DNA from: Lepisosteus oculatus
Lineage: Eukaryota; Chordata; Actinopteri; Semionotiformes; Lepisosteidae
DNA: 64,000 bases
Assembly: GCF_040954835.1 (NCBI RefSeq)
Contig: NC_090711.1
Span: 255,501 to 319,500 of the forward strand
Direction of reading: 5' to 3'
Part shown: piece after piece, positions 1-12,900 of the stretch
Position numbering within the stretch: position 1 is the stretch's first letter
Layout of the letters: the number at the start of each line of letters is the position of its first letter
Position numbers and translations under genes: made by a program
Notes under the pieces: generated by a model
Seen by the model: the letters and a program-made list of their open reading frames with translations, nothing else
Told to the model about the DNA's origin: nothing
Databases searched by the model: none

Positions 1-3000
1 TGTACAGAAAATAAAATGTAATTAATTTAGCTCTAAAAAATCTTGCAGACTCAAACCTAATTAAGAATAAAATTGTTTCAACAGAAACCCATAATATGGA
101 ATACATTTTAACTTCATTAAATTTTCTGCTCAATTGAATTCTGGTGAAACTTAGTGGCAGAAACTATACATTGGCAGCTGCTAAATAGATTTGTAGCAAT
201 TATTCACTTCACCACAGCCTAATGAGCAGCAGAGAGGAGCAGACTCAAACACAGTGGGCTGTAATAGGCTCAGCTCTAATCTGGCCTCTTTTCAATTTGC
301 AACAGATACCATTTGCATTTAACTGAAGCTAGCAAAATGACAGACAACAAAGAGAAGACTTGATTATCAATGACTACTACCAATAAGAAATTATTAACAT
401 TATTGACTGACATAATAAATCTGTTCAAAAGTGGGAGTGACTTTATTTAGGCAGCCAGTATCTGGCTCACCACTCAGCAGATTCTGCAGTTTCATGAAAA
501 CTTGCTTCACAAGCTGATGGTTCTCAGGCAGAAACACAGTTAAATATTTGCCTCAAGGCTTAAAGAAAGCTTGAAAAATACAATCAGATAATATACAGCA
601 GTATTTTCAAAGTTGTTAATTAGTTATAAATCATGTATAGTGGAAACCTGAGTGGACTAAAATTAAACATCAAGCTGCTTTTTTTCTCAGATTAAATTGT
701 TGCAGATAGGGAATGAGATGCCATGGGTGCTTACAATGTTTGGTAAAAACAGACTGGCAGCAACCAAAGTAACGTTGCTACCTGGGTATAAAAAAGACAG
801 GCTGACTGAGTAATGTTGGAAGGCCATGGAGTCAGTCTCTATATTATCAGCACACAGACACTGTTTGCTCTGAACGTTAAGAAAACAAGCAGAACAACCA
901 CACCTGAAGACACCAACACAATTGCTAATCAGCAGACTATAGTGTTGAGCCTGTATGCGGTGCATCTTACCAAGCAACACAGGGCCTTTGTGCCCTCAGT
1001 AGCCCATGCTGTGTCACAGGAAAATTCCCTTCCGCTGGCATGGCACCCAGAAACATTGTCCATATCTCTTCTCTAAAATGCCTTACGAATTCCCCCCACC
1101 ACAAGCAGAGAACAAGAAAAAAAAACATGCAAGTTTCATTTTAGTCAAAATTCTGGACATTTCCTCAGGTGACTAGGAACTGTTATTCCCCAATTTTAAA
1201 AGATTTTCTCTTTAAAAAGTCTGAGTTATGTATCATTAATACAATGATTAGCCTTCTGGAGCATTTGACAGAAAGCACACTGCTGTGAGACTTACCCAAA
1301 ATGAGGAAGTTCTGACAGTGCAGCGTAGTAAGAGCCATGAAACGGATATGGGTGTCTAAGATAATAATATCTAGTGAGAACAGGACACACTGAAAGGGCT
1401 AGAAAACAAGAACTGAGGAAGTTCAGGTAGGATTTAGTAAAATTTGAGGAAGTACTGCTCTTGACTGACTGTGAAATTCAGGTTATTATTGTGCAGGTAA
1501 AAAACAATAATAATATTGTAGCTAATTAATTCCACCTGATCAACGTGTTCTCAATTACTTTTATCAACTTCCTCATCCAGTATAAAAATGAAGAGACAGA
1601 CTTGTGCTTTAACCTTTTCAACTTCTTCCTTAACCATCATCCTCATAAAACATGTTCAGAGATGTATTTCTTTCTCTTTCCCTTGATTAAAATGTTCATG
1701 ATCTGTGTTCAGATTCTTTGAGCCACATTGTGGTGGTGATCTCAAGTCCTGCCTCAGACAGCTCTTCTCACCTGCTGGCCTTTAACCATCACAAGAATAA
1801 CGACAGACCTGTGGGATTGTGGCACCTCCAAGGCACAGCCAGCACAGTCTAACTACATTTATTCCACAGGAACTGGCTTTTTTTAACATTTAATCTAAAA
1901 TGGAAAATATATTTTTCCAGCTTTTAAGTTAAGTTAAAATATTTAATTACATTTCTTCTTAAATTTAACAAAAACTATATTGTTATACAATTGCCAAGCA
2001 GTGACACTGTAGTAGTCAAGTAGTGGCAATGAACAGCTAATTAAGAAGAGCTGAGAGGAATTAAAACATAGTGAGGCCTATGTCTGTGTCAACAGGGAAC
2101 AAAGGCTGGTGCAATGGGCCAGATTAAGATCAACAGAGGTTCTCAAAATGATTATATTACTAATAAGCCTTGATATGTTCTTTATTAATAATCACTGCTG
2201 GTACTAAACATCTGACAGTTAAACATCAACAAAAGTCTGACCTGGATGCTTGAGGAACAAGGTTGAACTATGAGTCCGCCCCAGGACACACACGTCCTGG
2301 AAAGGCCACTGGTCCGCCCCAGGACACACACACACACCCTGGACAGGCCACCGGTCCATCCCTGGAGACACACACCCACCCTGGATGAAATAAAAGGGGT
2401 ATTTCTTTGTATATAACTCAGTTTCAGATAGGTCATTGTATGTTAATCTTTTCAGAGATGAAAAAAGTACATGTAGTTCCATCACTATTTTTCTAAGTTT
2501 GAGCTGGTTTTTACATCTTGTTACTAAAGCCAGCAAAGAGCTGTTTCTTCCTGGAGCATTAGTTTAGAACTTGTCTAGTTGTCTTGACTTCTACTACAGG
2601 GCTCGTTTTCTCTTCTGCATTTCTTTGACCTGTGTTGCTTGTTTTGTTATGTCTCTGGTATGCACATTTAAGCATGAGGATATTTCCACAGAAATTGTAA
2701 AGCTGTTTCAGTGTATGGCGTTTACATAGTTTGAGTATTGCAACACTGTATCATGAATATCTTGATGTTCTTAAATGCACTGAAGTATGTATTTTTACTG
2801 AATTTACTGAATATCTCACAAAGAGACTGCACTTAAAGAACGAATGCCTTAAGGTGTTGTTTTAAGAAAATGAAGGAATATGGCACACAGATGAAAAGAG
2901 CCATGTACTCTATCTATGTTGCTTCTCAAGGAAAAATATCATCCTTTTCTGAGGCTTAACTGTAGATAGTCACTGCAGTATAGTTTCTGTAGTGCTGTTA

Positions 3001-3061
3001 TGGTGCAGTTTAATCAGTCAGAGCTTTTCACAGGACCAGGTTGGTTTTTTCCAGGGCATTG
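1..3061. other. Intergenic, no gene seen
   Basis: AT-rich single-copy-looking DNA with short, non-convincing ORFs. The only structure I can name is the small minisatellite near 2.3 kb. Confidence 0.6.
2274..2385. repeat. Three-unit minisatellite (about 40 bp per unit)
   Basis: Three imperfect units each start GGTCC or GTCC, followed by CAGGACACACAC and CCTGGACAGGCCAC. The unit resembles the internal 'ctggacaggacaccagtccatcacagg' segment of the SINE-like repeat, so the array may have grown from a repeat fragment. Confidence 0.7.
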
Positions 3062-3066
3062 CTGTC

Positions 3067-3939
3067 TGTTACGACCCCAAGTGTCTAGGGGAAAAGGGGT
3101 GTAACATTTAGGATAATTCTTTTGGAAGCAGGGGGGGGTTTTGGTGAGGGACTAGGAAGCGTGATAAGGGTAAGGAACTAGAGTGGTGCCAAAGGAAAGA
3201 AAATAAACAAAAATGGAGCTGGCTAGGACAGTGAGGGAAAGCTAATCTGACTACAAAAGAAACCCCGAAACACACGGTCTTCGGCGTCTTCAACACCCTA
3301 GCTAACCATGCACTGACTACCCAAAACCATACAAGACAAACGGCACTCACCCGAACTAAACTAGTGTACTAATACAAAATCAACTAAGTGTGTAAGTGTA
3401 CCCAACAACCTAAACTAACCTTATATACAAAAGTTCACACAAAAACACAAGTGAACCAGAAAGACAAATAAGGGAAAACAAGAGTAATAAACAGGAGCAG
3501 GGTACAAAAAGAACACAAAAGTTGAGCATGTAACACTGGGGCAAGGTAATGACAAAACAAGGATAAACACACAAACAAACGAAAGTACAAAGAAACTAAC
3601 GTAAATCCAACAAAACAACAAAGCCGAAGCTATACGAAAATACACACACACAAAGCAAAACAAACCAACAAACGAAGCCGAAGCAATAACCAGGAGCGAA
3701 GCGAAGCGATAACCAAAACCGAACGGGACCAAAGTCAAACGAAAGGCCCCTCCTTTCTGAAAGCCTCCATGTTATATAGTGAATAAGATGTGTTCTGATT
3801 GGCTGAGGGCTGTTTGATGATGACATCATATTGTTACAGTGGTGTGATGGTTGGCCAATGGGGAAGGGAGAACAATCAAGGGTCAACAGTGTGGACATAA
3901 CAGAAAAAACACACACAGAACACACACTGGGACATAACA
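3067..3939. mobile_element. Solo LTR of a retrotransposon or endogenous retrovirus, with 5-bp target duplication
   Basis: The block begins TGTTACGACCC and ends GGGACATAACA, imperfect inverted ends with TG...CA termini. The same 5 bases, CTGTC, flank it at 3062-3066 and 3940-3944, as integrase leaves behind. Length is 873 bp. No internal gag/pol region or second LTR is present, so it is a solo LTR left by LTR-LTR recombination. The interior is strongly A/C-rich and T-poor on the plus strand, unlike its surroundings, which is why long spurious minus-strand ORFs appear here. Family (Gypsy-like or retroviral) and transcription direction are undetermined. Confidence 0.8.
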
Positions 3940-3944
3940 CTGTC

Positions 3945-6900
3945 ATAGTGCCGTGCACTGAAATCACAATGGTGTATCTGTGTCCCAGACTCAGGTAACC
4001 TGTGTGAGAACTCTTGTGATTCTTCATGTCCTTTTTCCCCAGTGCTTTGAGGGTAAGTGGAGCCATTCTGTGCCCTGTGCGAGATGTTCCATGCTGGTAT
4101 TCTTATTTTCCAGGAATCTGAGAGAGCAGGCAGACACTCTGTTTAGTTTGTGCATGTGATTTGCACGTGATCATCTCTTACAAGGTAAAATTTTTCAGCA
4201 GACTTCAGGGCTCTGCACACCTGATATTAGCAATCAAATATCTGTGTCATCTCGTTCCAGGACAGACTTTTTGCAGTCTTTTTACTGGAGTTCTCGGTCT
4301 TGCAGTCCTGGGAATGCTGCCCTTAAAAGCAAGCCACTAACAAATAACAAAGTGGGTGTGTGCCGCTTCCGTCTTGGAGTTTCTTTGCCACATTTCCACA
4401 GCTTCAGCCAAAACAAGTCCTCCTGTGCTTCCTTGAGAATGCATAGTGATTATTCCCTACCCGAAGGTTCTGACTGTGAGCTGAACATTTTTGATCAGAA
4501 TTAATAAACAGAACAGTTTCTGACCATTCTTTGAAGAAATATATTTTCACTAGCGGGAAATGTATCAGGCATGTAGCCTGTTGCATAAAGTGTATGTATA
4601 CATTTCTTGCATTTCTTACTTTAGAATTAAATAATCAAATATATTGACAGACACCTGAGAGCTTGTAGACCAGCTACATTAGAATTCCATTTGGTGCTAA
4701 GCACTGGACCACTGTGATGCTATACAGGTGAGTATATATAAGGAATAATATTTACTGATTACTGCAGCAGAGCTCCCTCTCAGAGAAGAAGGCCCAGCCA
4801 GCATCTCTTAACTCCTCCAGGCTCATTAAACAAGATTAAAGGGGATTTTTTTTAATTGATTGTCTCTCATCTAAGGAGCAGCTTATTTGAGTGAAATCAC
4901 CTCACAAGCATCCTAGCCATACTTGACTTTGGAAATAACCCCAGGAAGAATGTGGTCTCTTTCAATGTGTTACTGTATGTCATCAATGCATTCATTCACT
5001 CAGTCAACAATGGACTATAGGGTACTTTCATATAATATGCAAAGAATAGGTTCTGTGTCAGTGGGAGTATTTTTAAAAGTAAAAGAATATTTACTTCAAT
5101 AGTGTGCAGCCCCGCTGCTCCATGTTGCTTGGTGCAGCCTGCCAGAACCCTAATACTGCTGGCACTCTCACACTGCCAGAGCCCAAAAGTGTCTGTGCCG
5201 TTCAGGGCCATTTCTCCTCAGCTGGTGATTATGGCAGCAGGCACTGTAAAGAGAGAAAGCACTTTCTGGAGCTCATCACATCCAGCAGTGTGCAGCGCTT
5301 CAGCACAGTGCATCGCAACATGTGACACGGGCAGCTCTGACACAGACCCTGGTGCCTGCTCCATCATTGAACATATTCATGTTGCCTGGCTTAAACGTCT
5401 CCTTGGAAACTACCCCTCAGACATGGAAGAAAGGAGCAGGACCAGCTGACGTTGTTAGCAAATTGATGTTGTTGTTGATGTTGTGATGTTTTAGTTCTTT
5501 ATTTTCACTATTAGCACCTAATAATGCACAAGGCATTCTGTGAAGTAACTTCCTGGCCATGGAGAGCACTTCTGCAGCAGCCTCTGATACCTAACCCTTC
5601 GCTCTGCATTTCCCTTTGTTTCCAGTCTCCTGTGTCATGAGACACTCTGCCTGGGTGGAGCATCTGTCCTGAATGACATTCCTGACTGCGGCCCGAGAGG
5701 TGAGTTTTCCAGAACTGATGTCAGCATGGCTGCCGCACACCTCCTCTGCTTCCTTCCCTCCAGCCTGAGAGACACACCTGTTCCCCAGCCCACATGGCAG
5801 CAGGCGATACTCACGTCCAGACCAGGAATTGTTAGGTGAACAGATCTGTTGTGGTTCAGACTGAAAAACATTAAATATTCCTCACACCCACTGTACAAAC
5901 TGAGACCAGGACAACTAATGTGCTCAGAAGGCACAGCTGGCATACTGAGGTGCAAGATAAGACAGCAAGCCCAACCCTCCAGCATGGTCAACAGCAGGCC
6001 AACCACACAGCAACACTGGGGTTTGTTTCCTCATGAGCAGGTCACATTCCACCTGTCAGCGTGGTTGTGTAAATAATTACACATTAGTATGTAATTATTA
6101 CTGCTTCTTATCTTTTCACAACAGTTTTGAAATATTTGTTTAATGAGTCCCATTCAGTTAGAGCTAGTGCGATCAAAATTAATATCATGCCACAGTCAAA
6201 GCCGCTTGTGAGATCGATTTTCTTGCGTTTGTGATGCAACTGTTTTGCTATACACAAAACAAAGCAACAGAGTTCATTGTAACATTTATAAGGGTTATAA
6301 CTTCTAGGTAAAAATACCATGCATGGTCAAGGGACGCTGCACCATGCTGTCAATGGATTCCTGACTTTTGCTAGACTGTATTTTGTCCATAAGGTGTTTT
6401 ATTCAAGCAATGGCTTGAACCAGGTGCTTTAGTGGGGCTTTTTATAAAACAGGCAGTTCCTTTGTGAGACTTTGATAATGAAAGTCTATCGTGAGTTGGC
6501 TTGTCTGGTTAAACAAAGCACTGATTGATCAGTGAAGACCTTCCTCTCTGTACAAGCCAAGCGGAAGTTATTCTACAGGAACTTGTTACCTCTTTCAGGT
6601 TGTTTTCATACTGATGATGACGATCATTTACACAACTTGCAGCAATGAACACTAAAGGAATCATAAAGCTTTTCTGTGTTTCAAGACAAAACAGTTGAAT
6701 AGGAATATTGTGTGATGTGTCACATATTTTCCAAAGCTCTGCAGGTAACGCTTTTGTTAAAAAAGGAAGTCATTATAGATCAGTTTACGAGCTCTGGAGT
6801 CTCGCTATCAGGTCACCATCATGGATAATTTATCGTGAAGAGTCTGCAGAAACAATGCAGTTGTATTACACCTCCCACTGCATTGATATCAGGCCTTGCC

Positions 6901-9900
6901 TGCAGGGGCTCTGTGCTTCAATGAGGTGTAACATTTCAAAATATAATGGATTTCGCTTCTGATTTACAGGACATCTTTTAAACAGTTAAAACAGTTGTTC
7001 TTCAAATGAGAAATTCAAGTTTTGTTTTTTTTTCATATGAATTTTCTTAAGAAAGTAAAGGTCAATCAAGATGCAGAGCACCCAAGAAAAGATATTTATT
7101 TGATATTTGTGTTAAACAAATGTCCTGTTCTGAAATGCTGTAGTAAGTGAGGACTTGGTGAGTTCTAGGCAGGGGGTGTGCGGGGGCTGGTCGTGATCGA
7201 GCACTGATGTGAGTCACTTTCTGAGTCGAGATTATATCAGCCCATTGCACTTGCACACACACACCGGTGTCAGAGACAGTGAGTGGGTGCCCACACAGTG
7301 AATGAGACAGGGAGAGAGGATTTTGCTCATCAGAACTTAGTTGAAACACTTGATTATCTGTCTGAAGCACTGGAGAGCAGTGGAGCTCTAGAGCTCAAGT
7401 TTGTGTGGACTCAGTTCTGATTTTAACCTGCGCTACAGCCAGCTGCTGGCCTTAGTGTTGAAGACTTCTGCGCCAGAGCAGAGCAAAGCAGCTGGCTGTC
7501 AGAGGTCTTGTGGACTCAGGAACCTGTGACTCTAGTCTGGTCTGGGAGAGGAGTTCAGCGGAGCAAAGGAGACACACCCTGCTGTTCCTTGGCCTCAGCA
7601 AGCTGAGCCAGCTCATGTCCACCACAACATGGCCACAACATCAAAGCTATGATTTTGCCCACTCAAAAACAACTTAAATACGTACTTGTTTTGGTTATTG
7701 TTTCTTGTTAGAGTAGTTTGGTCTAAATGTCTGCATTTCTGCCTTTTGGGGTCAATGCAAGAATACAAAATTTTAAACCAAATTTCTGTCTTTCATGGAA
7801 ATAAATTCTATTGTGTCCGTGACTTTTGCATTTTCGTAAAAACATGACCCCCTTAAAGGAAGCACTGACCAGAAAAGCTGTTTCATTCAGTGTCCTGTTC
7901 TGTCTATGACATCATCAGCCCCTCCCCCAGTTTTGTCCAGTAGGACTCATGATGAGCTTTAGAGCCAGAACTGAGCCTGATGCCTGCTGAGTTCATAGTG
8001 CTGAGACAGATAAACTTGTGACTCCAGCTCCTGTAATGCCATTAAAGTTGATGCTGAACTCTTGCTCCATGAACAAGGAAATAGAGGGAAGTGAGAGAGA
8101 CTGGGGCTGATTCCTCGGTTACAGCCTCTGTGGAACAAGCGTCAATGTTGTCTCACTTCCTTTATTGTCTTTCAATGACGGAGTTTCCTGACCTTTTCAC
8201 TTCTGCTTCTTCATTAACATGGTGGCAGCTAAATATAGCGAGTGGAAGAGTTGGTTTTGTAAATGCAAATCTGTCTCCCTACGTACAAATAGCTTTTCCA
8301 TTACTGTGTCAGGGAATCAGTGAAATGGCAATGGAATCTGTCAAAGCTGATGACATAAATTATTACCGTGTAACTGTTTCTCTGTTTCTTTCATGTAAAA
8401 GCCACATGAGAGTCTCAGCTAAACCACTGAAAACCTGGAATCACCTCAGCTACTTCTGCAGGTGTTTCAGAAGAGAACCCAGCCCATCAGCCATCTTCCT
8501 GCCACTGTCCACAGCAGACAATGAGAACACCTGTGGCTGACTGTGGGCCTTCTGAGAGAATCCCCCTGCTCCAGAATCCAGCAACAGCTTCCACTGTACC
8601 AGGATATGTGGGGGAACCCAGCCAGAAGAGCCTTTTACTCAGGTGTTTTGTACCCACCTGCCCTGGGCCTGGTGTCTACTCCCAACCTCACTCCCTAGCT
8701 GAGTGTGAGCTACTGACTTTATTTTACTTTAAAGACAGACAATGTGGCATGAATAACATACACTCCAAATAAATGTCCCCTTCTGATTATTTAGTCCAGA
8801 TTATTTGATTATTTGGGACAGGTGAAGTGAGTTGTCCTGCAATTTATTTTCAGCAGGTTGTGTGTCTCCGAGGGGGTCACCGGCCAGGTGAGACTGGAAA
8901 CTGGGGGAGGAAATGCAGTCTGAGTGGATTATTGCCTGCAGCCCCACAGCATGCTTTTATTGCTGCCTAATGTTCTCCACTTTTGTGACCCTGATGGATG
9001 GAAAGACTGTGCTCCATGGTGTTCGGTGGCTGCAGAGAATCTCGTCAGTGACAGCGATTGGCCCTTTACCCTCCAGTGCTGCTCCCGGAGCCCCTGAATG
9101 CCTTCTGCTCCTTACTTCCTGCCTCACATTTTCTTGATACGGTTCTTGATTACGATCTCACAGACAGAAACAGCTGAGTAAATGGAAAAAAAAATATTTA
9201 GGATATAAATATATATTTTTCCTTCCCTCACAATTTCCCAAGGTAAATGTTTATCTTGCTGTACTGTACATAACAATTCTAACATTTGAACTAAAGATGA
9301 AAAGCAAACAGCACTGGGAGCTGGAGATATATGATAGGTTTCCTGAGAGAACCAGGGACCTTTTTCAGCTCCTCTCTGGCTGTTTTTCTTTCTGCTCCAG
9401 AAAACAGCGAGTGGGAGAGCTGTCACTTCACTCTCGTAATGTATCACAGTTGGTGACTTTTATGTTGTTGACCTCCAAGTACCACATTCATATTGTCTTC
9501 AGTCACGACAGCACAAACTGTCGTCAAATTGTGAAACTTGTGGTTGTTGAGCTACTTGTCAAATAACTGGAAAGTTGTGAAGTGACCCCTGTTATATCAC
9601 ATGAGAGAGCAAACATTTTTCTAAGGACAGGATCCTCTCTAGTCTTGTCTAATCTTACCAGCCAACCTATTTAGTCTTGGTCTGTGAAGCTCGATGAGAC
9701 TTGGTGGATATCTTCTCCTGTTACAAGAGATTAACTCAAAGATATGAAAATCACAGGGAGGAAATTAACTCATACATGTGTAAAGTACAGTGGTGTCTAT
9801 TTTTAGTCTGATAAAATCTAAACTAAACCACTATTTTAGATATGCTTGTTACTTATTATTTAATAAAGTCTCCAATTAAGTTGGCTGAGAACCTGTGGGG

Positions 9901-12900
9901 TGACTTTGAAAGCACCTCTAGTGTAATAGAAAACAGGACCTAGCCGATTCCTGAGCACTGTAGTGTAGTAGCAGACCGTGCCTCTGTGTGCTGTGCTCTG
10001 GGAATGAAAGCTGTTGAAAATGATTCACAAAAGGCATCACCATTGTTGAGCGTGTCTGTGTTGCTGAAGCTAACAGCACTAATGTCTTATTTATCAGTTC
10101 AGACAGCTTCAAGAGTATAAAGAGCAATTAAGTCTGCAGGAGGCTTCTTAACTGCTACCCAAATCTCAGAGCTGCATCTGCTGATGTGGGCTTGGTGCTC
10201 TCCATCTCTACAACACGTACCTTAATCAGCGCCGCCCTGCAGTTCATCACTGCTCTTATCACTACTGGAGGTCAGCTGAGTCACTTTTAGGAGTACTAAT
10301 TCTCTAACTTTTTGCTAAAGCAGTATATATTCATGGATGGGATTGGGGTTTGAATTTGTTGCCCCCACAGAAATCCCCAGAAGCAATAAAAATGTATTGA
10401 TATTGTGAAGAACCCCAGCTGTATCCCTTTAACACCAAAGCTGTAAAAACACTTTGTCTTTTCCACTTACTGGACCACAGTAACACAGCCCGCTGTTGTG
10501 TAGCTGTGAGCTGTATGGTCTTGTATGCATCCTGCTGAGCCTGGCAAACAGAGCCACTGCATGCGGGTGAAGTGTTTACACTTCTCCTTGGTCGTATGAC
10601 TGAATCAGCAAAACAATTCTTTTGGAAGGGTTCAGAGGTCACAGATCTGAGGTGTGTGCTGTGGTAGCAATCGTCAGGTATTTTGTACATCATCTCTAAA
10701 CAGAGAATGGAATGCATGGTCATGAACTATCCACAATAATCTAGGATTAATCTTGTAAAAAACACAGCAGCAATCCTCAAGGCTGTTTGTATTCCTGCAG
10801 GCTCTGGGGAACAGAAAGGTGACAGAGCATGCATATGATTAAGTACCATGCAACTTGCTGAACTCTTTATAAACGCTTTTTGTGTGTGTCCTTCATTTTC
10901 CAGGCTGAGAAGCTGAAAGGTTGAAGAGCTACAGGTTTGGCAGGATTTGTCATACTGTTTTTGCCTTTCACATTCTAGTGAAAAGACATTTGCACATTGT
11001 GATTCTTGGCAGTTTTTAGATGAGGTCATTCGAACAACATAAAAACCAGCAATACAAAAGACAATCTAGACAAATCTAAAACAAGCTGTACAACTTCACA
11101 GAAATCAACAGACAAGTATCACGGTCTGTAGCACTGGGCCCAGTCACTCACATCCAAGATCCTGTGCAAGTCTGCCTACATTACTGTGCCTGCCAGTGGA
11201 GCTCTCAGGGGCACTAGAACACTCTGCGATAATGTCTCCAGGGGGGCAAGACAATGGGAAGGCTTTCTATAGGTACAGTGAACACAATCTGAGAGGGCAG
11301 CATTCCATCTGATAAAGAGACAAACAAATCAGGGGCTGGGGAGACAGCAAGTCTGAACAAGACCCGAGTGATCAAATTACAGAAACAAGGCTGATCTTTT
11401 TCTGAGTGGGAATTCCTACATTTTTTTATGATTAAAATTATTTGTGTTCTTCATTTCCATGGTTGTTTGTTTGCTCTTCCAGTTGTGCTCTACCCTGTTA
11501 AAGAAGAAATGCAAAGATGTTCAGTTGTTTGGAATCCACTTTTTATTTTTTCTGTGTGTGTTTTAGAGGGGGTAGCCTGCCCTCCTGGGATGGCTGACTA
11601 AAAAGATGTAGAAATGGGCAGTGCTGCCACCTGTCAGCCAGATCATGAACTGCAGCCTTTTTGGGAGAGGGGATCAAGTTGTTATGGCGACTGCAAAGTT
11701 TTCAAGACCCCAAAGTCAAGCGGTATTGCTCTTAGAGATCACAGTGGGGGGTTGGGGGGTGGAGATCTCTCTGTGTAGCTTGCATTCCTCTTTTTCAGTC
11801 CATTAAGTCTAATGAAGTTGATTTATTCTGAACTTTCCCAGAATGTTCAAGACCTACCCTCTCACTCACCACCCTCCCAACTCAAACATCTTCACTTAAA
11901 CCCTCATAGCTTTGAGAATCAGCAAAACAGCAGACATCTGTATATGCAGAAGACACTGCACTCCCCTGTATAGCTGCTGTGCTGAAATATGAATTAATTG
12001 CTTTACTCATTTTAAAAGGTATTGATGCTGACTTGAGAGGCGCCTGTGAACTATGATACTGCTCACTCCTCTCTGACAGGTTCGACACCCAGGGTCGGTG
12101 TTGTGATGGAAATGAGTTCTTCAGCTAAAGCCCCAGTACCCTCCCAAGAATTCCTTCCCCGGTTGCCATGGTGGCAACCTCAGCCTTAACTGCTCCCGCC
12201 TCCTAACTGACAGGCTCTGCTGCTGGCCTTCTGGTGCGCTGAGAAGACGTGGACGAGCAGCCTTTTTTGGGCTTCACTATTAAACAGGTTAGTGACTAAT
12301 CCATAATATCCATGTGACAGGGCAGCAGTACCAAATTCTAGGGGTTTCTCCCAGCAAAGAAATGGAAATCAGTGCCTTTAGATTTCACAGGCTGCATGTT
12401 CTTGTCTGTAAGTCAGTGATGCACAGTTCTCACCCGCAAAAGCAGCAAGATCATCAGAGATCACTCCACCTGAATTCTTCATGTACCCAGCTGCGCCAAT
12501 TAACTTAACTAACTAGGTTAACACTCTTCACCTGTTGAGGATCTATATATCTACATCTATAAAGCCTTTTACATTCTAGATATTGTGCATCCTTATAAAA
12601 TCAGTGCCATGAATAACAGATTTTGTGCTTGGCACATGCTAGACAGACACACTGTAGCTAAGACTACTATATGTTTTAGGCCTTTATCCTGCACAGTGTA
12701 CGCTGGCCTTGGAGTATACTTTGTTGCATGGTGCGCTGATAGGTGACTGTGAGGCTAAGTTTAACCATGTGATCACGACTTGCTGGTAGTCTTGATGTAC
12801 TACGATGAACACTGGACAAGTGTGTTGCAACTTTGCCACGCAGTCTAGACCTCCTTTCAGTGGTGTAACTTGTTTGCCTTTGGATTTCAGTTCCTCACCT

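Noticed and set aside
3421-4066. Minus-strand ORFs rich in Phe, Val and Cys
   Set aside because: Caused by the G/T-rich complement of the LTR; no domain and the frame crosses the LTR end.
8091-8540. 149-aa plus-strand ORF
   Set aside because: Composition is like random AT-rich DNA, with no splice-site framing or recognisable domain.
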